Assembly: GCA_963648205.1 (NCBI GenBank)
Contig: CAVJCT010000059.1
Coordinates: forward strand, 6,242 to 70,241
From: UBA1181 sp963648205
GTDB lineage: Bacteria; Bacteroidota; Bacteroidia; Bacteroidales; Paludibacteraceae
DNA: 64,000 nt
Direction of reading: 5' to 3'
Shown: piece by piece, positions 46,290 through 53,598 of the stretch
How positions within the stretch are numbered: position 1 is the first letter of the stretch
Layout of the letters: each line of letters opens with the position of its first letter
Position numbers and translations under genes: made by a program
The notes under the pieces: generated by a model
Database searches by the model: none
The model's input: the letters and a program-made list of their open reading frames with translations, nothing else
Told to the model about the DNA's origin: nothing

Positions 46290-46290
46290 C

Positions 46291-46316
46291 GGTCAATTCG
46301 ACTGGTCAATTCGACT
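46291..46316. repeat. 13-bp perfect tandem duplication at convergent gene ends
   Basis: GGTCAATTCGACT occurs twice head to tail (46291-46303 and 46304-46316). The second copy contains the stop codon and last codons of the minus-strand lipoprotein gene; the first fills the short gap to the TPR gene. Confidence 0.95.
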
Positions 46317-47118
46317 GATAGCGTCTGTAATCTCTCTTCGCCTCATCGTAGTCTTTTTCAGTTACGACATAACGAAAAACAGCGGTGTCGACATCGAAAG
46401 AGATGAGGTCGTAGTTGAAGCGAGTGTCAAAGTCGCAATAAGAAAGGCTGACTTTCGTTTCCTTGCCAAAGATGACTTGGAATTTTGAATTATAAAAACT
46501 GTTATTGTAGAAAACATCTCGGTAAGGAACTTCAGAATTTTTCTTTACGTTGATGATAAGACTATCGTTCATTGCGATTGTGTCTCTCTTGGCAAATCGT
46601 CCTTCTCCCGAACTGATGATCATTCTCTCTCCGCATTGGTTCACCAATCGATATTCGTGGACTTCAGATACCTCCGTCCTCATATAGTTGAAGTCTTTGT
46701 TTGTGATGACGGCACGGAAATGATTTAGTGTGTATTCTCCTTCATCCGTTGTGTTGATGTATTTGTATGTAGCGTCTCTGTCGTACAAGATGTTGTGAAT
46801 CCAAACATATTTGTAGTCGTATGCGTATATGCTGTCGTAAACCACTTCCTTGTAGAAATCAGCAGGAACAGAAGTATATTCACAACCAGAGTAGTAGGTT
46901 GGTATGAGGGTGCTATCTCCGGGCTTCAGTAACTTGTTGGGATATTTGTTATCATACGAGGATCTGCTTTTCAACATAACAACGTGGTCGCTATTGTTGA
47001 CAAGTTTATACTCGACATTGATGAAGTCGCAATCGCAATCTTCACAATCGCACGAGGTCATCACTGCACCTAATAGGATGAACCCGACTAATCCAGTACT
47101 TAAAATCTGTCTAATCAT
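46306..47118 (-). CDS. Lipoprotein with Cys/Asp-rich N-terminus, unknown function
   Basis: The 270-residue protein has a lipoprotein signal (LLGAVMTSC, Cys23). The mature N-terminus is CDCEDCDCD, with four cysteines in eight residues, the first of which should be lipidated. The body is beta-rich, with repeated tyrosines and KPGDSTLIP-like turns. It has no family I recognise. Its promoter is close and divergent from the DUF3078 gene. There is no co-transcribed partner. Confidence 0.7.
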   Translation of the reverse strand: MIRQILSTGLVGFILLGAVMTSCDCEDCDCDFINVEYKLVNNSDHVVMLKSRSSYDNKYPNKLLKPGDSTLIPTYYSGCEYTSVPADFYKEVVYDSIYAYDYKYVWIHNILYDRDATYKYINTTDEGEYTLNHFRAVITNKDFNYMRTEVSEVHEYRLVNQCGERMIISSGEGRFAKRDTIAMNDSLIINVKKNSEVPYRDVFYNNSFYNSKFQVIFGKETKVSLSYCDFDTRFNYDLISFDVDTAVFRYVVTEKDYDEAKRDYRRYQSN

Positions 47119-47147
47119 AATTCTATATTTAATTCCCTTAACGATTG

Positions 47148-47155
47148 CAAATATA
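47148..47155 (-). promoter_or_regulatory. -7 element (TATATTTG) for the Cys-rich lipoprotein gene
   Basis: Exact TAnnTTTG match on the minus strand, 30 bases before the start codon at 47118. Confidence 0.55.
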
Positions 47156-47178
47156 GTATGTTGTGAAAAATATTTCGT

Positions 47179-47186
47179 TAATTTTG
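47179..47186 (+). promoter_or_regulatory. -7 element (TAATTTTG) for the DUF3078 gene
   Basis: Exact TAnnTTTG match, 37 bases before the ATG at 47224; back to back with the lipoprotein promoter. Confidence 0.55.
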
Positions 47187-47223
47187 CGACTCTGACAATT
47201 ATTATTGATTCTGTAAGGTTGAA

Positions 47224-48489
47224 ATGAGATCGTTTTTTCGTCGCATCGTTCTGTTGATGGTATTGCTGCTTTCTGCTCTGTTGGGAAGTGCGCAGGATGC
47301 TGTGTCGGTGGGCGAGGCGTCTCAGTCGGAGGGTGTTTCGCCTTCTATCTGGCCTACCATCGTCTTTGATTCAATAAGGACTTCGGATTTGCTGCCTCTT
47401 TTTTCTGCTAAGCCTTTCCGCTATGAGTACCAAAACGAATTGCCGCCATTCACAAAGTCGGGTTTTGAAAAAAAACATGAGGTTTTGGAGCGCAACACGA
47501 AATTGAATCGCCGCATTGTCAGTAAAATATCATTGGATGCGCCAGAGTTAATCGACTACTGCGACTTGCATGAGTATGACGCTTCTATCGATGATGTGAA
47601 AGGGGGCGACCGTGAAATGCGAATCAGCGGATTGGAGCCGATGGGCATCGTAGTTCCTCCTGCTGATAATCTGAAAAAATATCTTAAACAAAGGGAAAAA
47701 TCGGCTTGGGCTTTCTTCGGAAATCTGGCAGTTCAGTTCTCTCAGTATTATGTTACTGACAACTGGTATAAGGGTGGTACGCCAAACGCCACTTTCTTGA
47801 CCATCTTCGACTATAATATTGACTACACCAAAGACCGTCTTCTATGGGAGAATGATTTTGATGTCAAAATCGGATTCTACAACACGAGCGAGGACACCAT
47901 CCGCGCTTTCCGTGTGAACAACGACCTCGTTCGCATCTCCTCATTGCTGGCTTATCAGACGTGGTTCTCCAAGAAGGTCTATTACAGTGCTGGGGCGGAT
48001 TTCAACACCTCGCTCTTCACTGGTTACAAAACGACCAACTCCAATGTCGTAGTTACGGGTTTCTTGTCTCCATCTCGACTCTTCCTCAGTTTGGGTATGG
48101 AATGTCGCTATAATAAGAAGACAACGCTCCGTCTGGCTCCGTTTGCCTACAAACTCATCTTTATGACGGATGATCGTATCGACCATCTGACGGTGGGCTT
48201 GGATAGCACCGAGAACCACACCAGTTATTTGGGCTACCTCGTTCAAGCAAAGTTGGATTGGCAATTCTCTAAAGAAATCAACCTCACCTCGCGTATCGAC
48301 TTCTTCAGTTCGTACGATAGTCGCAATATTGAGTTCGATTGGGAGGTGGTCGGCAAGTTTATCATCAACAGATACCTTAGTACGCGTTTGTCGCTTATCA
48401 TGCGTTTCGACAACACACCAAAGGACGAAGAGGCTCAGATTCAGGTGCAGGAGCAACTTTCGTTTGGCTTCAACTATGTGTTTAGGTAG
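47224..48489 (+). CDS. DUF3078-family outer membrane protein
   Basis: The 421-residue protein has a signal peptide (about 1-23, ending GSA), an N-terminal helical or linker part, and from about residue 155 a beta-barrel-like region. That region opens with NWYKGGTPNATFLTIFDYNIDY, which matches the opening of DUF3078 proteins of Bacteroidota. The end, LSFGFNYVFR, carries the aromatic ending expected of an outer membrane strand. Function is not known. The araC-type gene follows after 98 bases. Confidence 0.78.
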   Translation: MRSFFRRIVLLMVLLLSALLGSAQDAVSVGEASQSEGVSPSIWPTIVFDSIRTSDLLPLFSAKPFRYEYQNELPPFTKSGFEKKHEVLERNTKLNRRIVSKISLDAPELIDYCDLHEYDASIDDVKGGDREMRISGLEPMGIVVPPADNLKKYLKQREKSAWAFFGNLAVQFSQYYVTDNWYKGGTPNATFLTIFDYNIDYTKDRLLWENDFDVKIGFYNTSEDTIRAFRVNNDLVRISSLLAYQTWFSKKVYYSAGADFNTSLFTGYKTTNSNVVVTGFLSPSRLFLSLGMECRYNKKTTLRLAPFAYKLIFMTDDRIDHLTVGLDSTENHTSYLGYLVQAKLDWQFSKEINLTSRIDFFSSYDSRNIEFDWEVVGKFIINRYLSTRLSLIMRFDNTPKDEEAQIQVQEQLSFGFNYVFR

Positions 48490-48587
48490 CACGGATAGCC
48501 CTTTTTGTGCCGTTTCGTCTTCACCATTTCTCATTTTTTTGTTAATTTTCCGTTTCGAAAGTGAAAAAACAAAAAAGCGGATGAACT

Positions 48588-49490
48588 ATGAGTGAGGTTT
48601 TAAATTTCAAAACGATTAAGGAATATAATGATTGGGTAGGGGTGAAAACGTATCATCCGCTTGTTTCTGTTATCGACTTTAGTGAGGCTCGTGTTATGAA
48701 ACACTTCCGTATGTTGCCTGGCTTTTATACGGTATTTCTGAAAGAGGTGAAGTGCGGCGATTTAATCTATGGCAGACAAACGTATGATTATCAAGAAGGT
48801 ACGGTGGTGGCTATCGCTCCCGATCAAGTGTATGGTCGTGATGATAATGGCGAAGAGTTTCAACCTAAAGGGTACGCTCTTTTGTTTCATCCTGATTTGG
48901 TTTCTGGTACGCCTTTGGGCAAACGAATGCACGAGTATAATTTCTTCTCATACGAGGTGAACGAGGCGCTTCATCTATCGGAACAAGAAAGGAAGGTTTT
49001 CTTGGATTGTCTGATGAATATCCAAAATGAGATCAAGGGCGCAACCGACCGTCTGAGTAAGCGACTGATTGCCACGAATGTTGAACTTCTATTAGACTAT
49101 TGTCTGCGTTTCTATGAGCGTCAGTTCGTAACACGCGAGACTGTCAACAAGGGAGTTTTGAGTCAGTTCGAGAATGTCTTGAACGAATATTTTATCAATC
49201 ACGAATCGGTGCAGAATGGTCTACCCTCGGTGAAATATTGTGCGCAGAAAGTCTGCTTGTCTCCCAACTACTTCGGCGATTTGGTTAAAAAGGAGACGGG
49301 CAAAACCGCTCAGGAGTTTATCCAAAGCAAAATCATCAATATCAGCAAAGATTTGGTGTTAGACCCTTCAAAATCCATTAGTCAGGTGGCATACGAATTA
49401 GGATTCCAATATCCGCAACATTTCTCTCGTATGTTCAAAAAAATAGTGGGTGTAACCCCTGTGGAATGGCGTGAGCAACAGGTGGAGTAG
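48588..49490 (+). CDS. AraC-family transcriptional regulator
   Basis: The 300-residue protein has an N-terminal cupin-like sensor region (about 20-130) and a C-terminal AraC DNA-binding domain with both helix-turn-helix units: VKYCAQKVCLSPNYFGDLVKKETGKTAQEFI and then ISQVAYELGFQYPQHFSRMFKKIVGVTPVEWR. The architecture is of the one-component type, so it would bind a small ligand. Targets cannot be inferred; the neighbours are an outer membrane protein and a small serine-rich protein. Confidence 0.9.
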   Translation: MSEVLNFKTIKEYNDWVGVKTYHPLVSVIDFSEARVMKHFRMLPGFYTVFLKEVKCGDLIYGRQTYDYQEGTVVAIAPDQVYGRDDNGEEFQPKGYALLFHPDLVSGTPLGKRMHEYNFFSYEVNEALHLSEQERKVFLDCLMNIQNEIKGATDRLSKRLIATNVELLLDYCLRFYERQFVTRETVNKGVLSQFENVLNEYFINHESVQNGLPSVKYCAQKVCLSPNYFGDLVKKETGKTAQEFIQSKIINISKDLVLDPSKSISQVAYELGFQYPQHFSRMFKKIVGVTPVEWREQQVE

Positions 49491-49647
49491 ATATTAGGGC
49501 TTTGGGGTGTCTTGCCTTTATTTGAACCAACCAAACCTATATAAGGACATTAAAGAAAAAATTGCAAAAAAAATGTATGATAAAAGACTAATTTTTGCCG
49601 GTCTTTTTTATACCTTTATTGCACATTAACCAATTAAAAGATAAAGT

Positions 49648-50091
49648 ATGGCATCAATAACAGATTTAATCGCAAGTCAGGTGAAAGCTGCTGCGTCAGG
49701 AAAAAGTGAATTGACAAGCAGTGTAATTAGTGGATTGTCTGATTCTGTTTTGAACAGTTTGAAACAAACAGCAACCTCTAAGGATGGAATCTCACAGATC
49801 ACTTCTTTGTTGTCTGGTTCCACCTCAGCATCAAGTAGTTCGATAACCAGTTTGGCATCTTCTATCTTCTCATCACAGGTAGCATCAAAGTTGGGCTTGT
49901 CTGCTTCAACAACTAGTTTGGCAACCAGTCTTTTGCCAACCATCATCAGCGGAATCGTATCTGCAGTGCAGAAGAAGAGCGGCGGATTAGACTTGTCTTC
50001 AGTCCTCTCTGCTTTGGGTGGAAGCTCAAGCACCGCGTCAACATTGGGAAAACTTGCAAGCTCATTGGGTGGCTTGTTCGGAAAGAAATAG
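49648..50091 (+). CDS. DUF937-like small Ser/Leu-rich protein
   Basis: The 147-residue protein is dominated by Ser, Leu, Ala, Thr and Gly, with no signal peptide. Amphipathic helices (SSVISGLSDSVLNSLKQ, IISGIVSAVQKK) and Gly/Ser-rich ends (LGGLFGKK) resemble the DUF937/YidB-like group, whose role is unknown. The low-complexity make-up and strong terminator suggest a stable, well-expressed small protein. The assignment is by composition and pattern, not by a diagnostic motif. Confidence 0.6.
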   Translation: MASITDLIASQVKAAASGKSELTSSVISGLSDSVLNSLKQTATSKDGISQITSLLSGSTSASSSSITSLASSIFSSQVASKLGLSASTTSLATSLLPTIISGIVSAVQKKSGGLDLSSVLSALGGSSSTASTLGKLASSLGGLFGKK

Positions 50092-50112
50092 TCGAATAGA
50101 CTCCATAAAAGG

Positions 50113-50158
50113 AAATGTCAGGATGAAGGGTTGAAACTTCGTTCTGACATTTATTTTT
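50113..50158. terminator. Shared hairpin terminator between convergent genes
   Basis: A 16-bp stem (50113-50128 with 50137-50152, containing G-U pairs) and an 8-base loop lie between the DUF937-like gene and the cellulase gene. T-rich sequence follows on the plus strand and the arm begins with AAA, so it can act on both strands, best on plus. Confidence 0.82.
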
Positions 50159-51083
50159 GCTTTGACTGAAGCAATCTGCCTTTCACATACTCTCCGCTTG
50201 CAGAAACTCGATTCCAGTCTCGCTGTGCCACTGTGCCGTGCTGTAAAGCTGCCGATGATTCGTCAATGTCCGAGAAACTCCAGTTTGCCCAACTGAGATG
50301 GTGCGCATCCATCCATTTCATCCACTCGTTGCAAGCCTCAACAAAGACACCGCCATTGCCATCGGCTTGTGAGAGGCCAAATTCAGTGACGAAGATAGGT
50401 AATCCTTGCAGCAAGGCTTTATCGGCTCTCTGACGTAATTCTGCGCCGTGAGTGCCTGCATAGAAATGGAGGGCATACATCAGGTTGCCGTACGATAGGG
50501 GGGCGAGGGCTGCTTTGTCTACATCCTGGCTCCAAGTGGGGGTGCCACAGATAATGACTGTGGAAGGGTCGTTCTGTCGAATCACGGGGATAATTTGCAC
50601 TGCATATCGTTTTACTACTGCCCAATCGACGTTTGCTCCGTTTGGTTCGTTACAGATCTCATACAGAACATGTTGAGCGTGCGAATATCGTTTTGAAATT
50701 TCATTCCAGAAAATCTTCGCATCCTCTAAAGTGAAATTGGGGTCGCCACTGCCTTCGTTCAAGATATGCCAATCGACGATGCAGTAGATGCCTAATTTGC
50801 CACACAACTGCACTAACTTGTCAATTTCCTCGTTGTATGCTTCCTTCGACTTCCACTGCTCAGTGCAGTAGCCTCCCCACTCGTGCGTGTAGACGGCTAT
50901 GCGAAAGAGCGTGATGCCCCAGTCGTTGACCAATGTTTGTAATGATTCCTCATTGTAGGTATTTGGATTCCAAGCCAATCCATGCGTACTCATACCACGC
51001 AACTGAACGATTTGTCCTGTCTCGTTGACCAACTGACTGCCTTCAACTCTCAATTTTCCGTTTCTCTCAACTATCGTGTTCAT
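50151..51083 (-). CDS. Glycoside hydrolase family 5 (endoglucanase-like)
   Basis: The 310-residue enzyme is a single GH5 (beta/alpha)8 domain of the bacterial cellulase type (subfamily 2-like). Landmarks are LRGMSTHGLAW, the acid/base Glu146 in YEICNEPNG, His/Tyr in ALHFYAGTHG and the nucleophile Glu234 in VTEFGLS. No signal peptide, carbohydrate-binding module or sorting domain is present. The ATG at 51083 was chosen because a longer frame to 51122 reads through the terminator hairpin of the upstream gene. Substrate is probably beta-1,4-glucan or a short product of it; a cytoplasmic location is implied but odd. Confidence 0.87.
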   Translation of the reverse strand: MNTIVERNGKLRVEGSQLVNETGQIVQLRGMSTHGLAWNPNTYNEESLQTLVNDWGITLFRIAVYTHEWGGYCTEQWKSKEAYNEEIDKLVQLCGKLGIYCIVDWHILNEGSGDPNFTLEDAKIFWNEISKRYSHAQHVLYEICNEPNGANVDWAVVKRYAVQIIPVIRQNDPSTVIICGTPTWSQDVDKAALAPLSYGNLMYALHFYAGTHGAELRQRADKALLQGLPIFVTEFGLSQADGNGGVFVEACNEWMKWMDAHHLSWANWSFSDIDESSAALQHGTVAQRDWNRVSASGEYVKGRLLQSKQK

Positions 51084-51098
51084 ATCTTCACTATATGA

Positions 51099-51132
51099 AA
51101 AATCGGCAACATCCGAAAACATTGCCGATTTT
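51099..51132 (-). terminator. Terminator of the Na/Pi symporter gene
   Basis: A perfect 11-bp inverted repeat (AAAATCGGCAA at 51099-51109 with its complement at 51122-51132), with a 12-base loop and an adjacent T-run on the minus strand. It overlaps the apparent 5' extension of the cellulase ORF. Confidence 0.82.
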
Positions 51133-51152
51133 CTCTATCGTAAAACCTTTAA

Positions 51153-52835
51153 TTATGCGTTGGTTTGCGCTGTAGTAGCCTGCACCACATTCAAGACATA
51201 ATCGCCCAATTTCTCGCACTCTGAGATGAAGTCCATATAGTAGACACCCAACTGATAGTCGTAAACGCCACTGTTGATGTCTGCAAGGTTCTGACTCTTC
51301 AAACGAGTACGGTAGTTGTTGATTTCATTCTCAACGTTGAGCGAGTTGTTGATATCGACGTCCTTTTCGTTGATGTCGAGGGTCTTCACCATCTGATCGA
51401 GCGAACGACCCACAATCTCCATCATCTCGTGGATGTGGTTCATCTGCTCGTCGGTGAATTTATCTTTGATGTTCTGCTTGCGACGGTCTAAAGTCCTTGC
51501 CAAATTGTAGCATGAATCGCCGATACTCTCCAATTCGGAGATTTGCTTGAACATTTGCTGCATCTGCGCCTTCGACTCGTTGGAGAGTCGGCCTTCGCCC
51601 ACACGCTGTAGATACTTGGCTATCTCCACCTCCATATCGTCGGTGATACGCTCGTATTTCTCAATTCTTGAATAGAGTTTGTTGAACTCTTCGTCTTTCT
51701 CAATCTTTAGTAAATCGCCTACGAAACCGAACATCTTCTTCACACGGCATCCAAAGTTTTGGATCTCCTTTTTAGCCTCTAAGAGTGAAAGTTCGGCAGT
51801 TGACAACATTCCAGAAGAGATATAGCGCAAACGGTACTCCTCGTCTTGTTCCTTCATTGGAAGAACCTTGCAAACGAACTGCTCAATCTGCTTAACGAAA
51901 CCAATCAACAAACAAGTGTTCACCACGTTGAAAGCAGTGTGGAAGGCAGACAGTTTATACAAGTCGTTGTTTTGTGCGCCCATCACATCGGTAACAAACC
52001 AAGAAACGGCATTACAAGCAGGGTAGAAAACAAACAACACCACGATGACTCCGAAGACATTGAAGAACATGTGGGCTAAAGCGGCTCTTTTTGCTTGTGT
52101 GTTGGCTGTCAGGGAAGCCATGAATGCTGTGATTGTCGTACCGATATTCTGACCCATTGCCAAGGCTGCTGCTTGCTCGAATCCGAAGCCAGGAATGTGC
52201 ATATCGAAGAGCATCAAGGTGATAGCCATTGTAGCCGCACTTGCCTGTACAATCATCGTAACCACACATCCGACAATGACAAAGAGGATGATTGTGAAGA
52301 AACTATCGCACGGAATATGTGAGAGCATATTTGCTACTGCTCCACCGATATCGAGACTGTTGGCAGAACTCTGCAAGAAACTCAATCCCATGAAGAGAAA
52401 TGAGAATCCGAAAATGAACTCACCTAAACTCTTGCGTTTTGATTTGCCTGAGAATATCAATGGCATTCCGACTGCCAAAAGAGGTATCGCAAAGGCTGCT
52501 ATGTCAACCTTGAAACCTATCGCCGAGATGATCCATGCCGTTACGGTCGTACCAATGTTCGCACCCATAATGACACCGATAGACTGACCCAAGGTCATCA
52601 ATCCTGCGTTTACAAAACTCACCACCATCACAGTGGTAGCACTCGAACTCTGAATCAGTGCTGTTACAACCATACCCGTTAAGGCTCCCGCAAAGCGGTT
52701 TTGCGTCATAGCAGATAAAATATTGCGCAACTGATCTCCTGCCAATTTCTCAAGTCCTTCGCTCATAATCTTCATACCATAGAGGAACATGGCAAGAGAT
52801 CCTAAAAGACTGAGAACATTTAGTATAACATCCAT
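51153..52835 (-). CDS. Na+/phosphate symporter with C-terminal PhoU domain
   Basis: The 560-residue protein has two inverted membrane repeats of the PNaS family, each with a Q-S/A-S-rich signature: IQSSSATTVMVV near residue 60 and VQASAATMAITLML near 205. From about residue 340 a cytoplasmic PhoU-like helical domain follows (for example ELESIGDSCYNLARTLDRR and YMDFISECEKLGDYVLN). It imports phosphate with sodium; the PhoU part probably regulates it. ATG 52835 is used in place of a TTG eight codons upstream. It is a single gene with its own terminator. Confidence 0.92.
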   Translation of the reverse strand: MDVILNVLSLLGSLAMFLYGMKIMSEGLEKLAGDQLRNILSAMTQNRFAGALTGMVVTALIQSSSATTVMVVSFVNAGLMTLGQSIGVIMGANIGTTVTAWIISAIGFKVDIAAFAIPLLAVGMPLIFSGKSKRKSLGEFIFGFSFLFMGLSFLQSSANSLDIGGAVANMLSHIPCDSFFTIILFVIVGCVVTMIVQASAATMAITLMLFDMHIPGFGFEQAAALAMGQNIGTTITAFMASLTANTQAKRAALAHMFFNVFGVIVVLFVFYPACNAVSWFVTDVMGAQNNDLYKLSAFHTAFNVVNTCLLIGFVKQIEQFVCKVLPMKEQDEEYRLRYISSGMLSTAELSLLEAKKEIQNFGCRVKKMFGFVGDLLKIEKDEEFNKLYSRIEKYERITDDMEVEIAKYLQRVGEGRLSNESKAQMQQMFKQISELESIGDSCYNLARTLDRRKQNIKDKFTDEQMNHIHEMMEIVGRSLDQMVKTLDINEKDVDINNSLNVENEINNYRTRLKSQNLADINSGVYDYQLGVYYMDFISECEKLGDYVLNVVQATTAQTNA

Positions 52836-52859
52836 CCGAACAATTTTAATTGCCCCCAA

Positions 52860-52972
52860 CGTAGAGGCGATTATAAAGAAACTATTTTAGTTTTTTCTCT
52901 TCAATTTGTTTTTGTAAAATCAACAGTTCTATCAACAAAAATTTCTTTGCAGAACCATTCAAACCTTACTCG
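52860..52972. other. AT-rich gap between tsaC and the phosphate symporter gene
   Basis: This 113-base stretch contains poly-T tracts and no ORF. I see no strong hairpin or clean -7 motif, so whether the symporter gene is read from tsaC or has its own promoter is open. Confidence 0.4.
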
Positions 52973-53557
52973 CTATTTTCTGATAATCGTAACCACGCCA
53001 CCTGGCTCTAATTTGATGATAGAGGATGGCTCGGCTTTTGACTTGTCTTTTTGTCGGTATTTGACGATATAATCAACGCCATTCTTAATTTCATCTGATA
53101 TCTCGTCGAAACAATGGGCAGTTGGTTCGCCACTGATATTGGCTGAGGTAGAGACAATTGGCATTCTGAACGCTTCGCATAGGTCTTTTGAAAAGGCTTC
53201 TTTCGTCAAACGGATGCCGACGCTACCATCTTCTGCAATCAAATTCTTGGCTAAGTTTTTGGCCCCCGAATAGATGATTGTCAATGGCTTCTCGGTTACT
53301 TCGATCAAGTCGTATGCCACTTCTGGCACCTCCTCGACAACACGCTCCAACTTCGCCAAATGGTCGGTCAACACAATCAACGCCTTGCTGTCGGAACGTC
53401 TTTTCAATTCGTATACCTTGCGCACTGCCTCTTCATTATTGGCATCACAGCCGATTCCCCACACCGTGTCGGTAGGGTAGAGGATTAGTCCGCCTGCTCG
53501 CATCACACGAACTGCCTCGCGTATGTCGTCTTTATAGTCTGCTTTTAAATCTCCCAT
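52973..53557 (-). CDS. tsaC: L-threonylcarbamoyladenylate synthase (Sua5/YciO/YrdC type)
   Basis: The 194-residue protein makes threonylcarbamoyl-AMP from threonine, bicarbonate and ATP, the first step of t6A37 tRNA modification. The YrdC fold is evident: LILYPTDTVWGIGCDANN (about 20-37), the KRRSDSKALIVL basic segment, VGIRL and PIVSTSANISGEPT. It is the short form without the Sua5 C-terminal domain. YciO-like paralogues share these motifs, so the exact subgroup is likely rather than certain. It lies 41 bases downstream of uvrA on the same strand. Confidence 0.87.
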   Translation of the reverse strand: MGDLKADYKDDIREAVRVMRAGGLILYPTDTVWGIGCDANNEEAVRKVYELKRRSDSKALIVLTDHLAKLERVVEEVPEVAYDLIEVTEKPLTIIYSGAKNLAKNLIAEDGSVGIRLTKEAFSKDLCEAFRMPIVSTSANISGEPTAHCFDEISDEIKNGVDYIVKYRQKDKSKAEPSSIIKLEPGGVVTIIRK

Positions 53558-53598
53558 TCCTATCTGTTTTTCAACGTTTTATCTAATTTTTTATGAAA

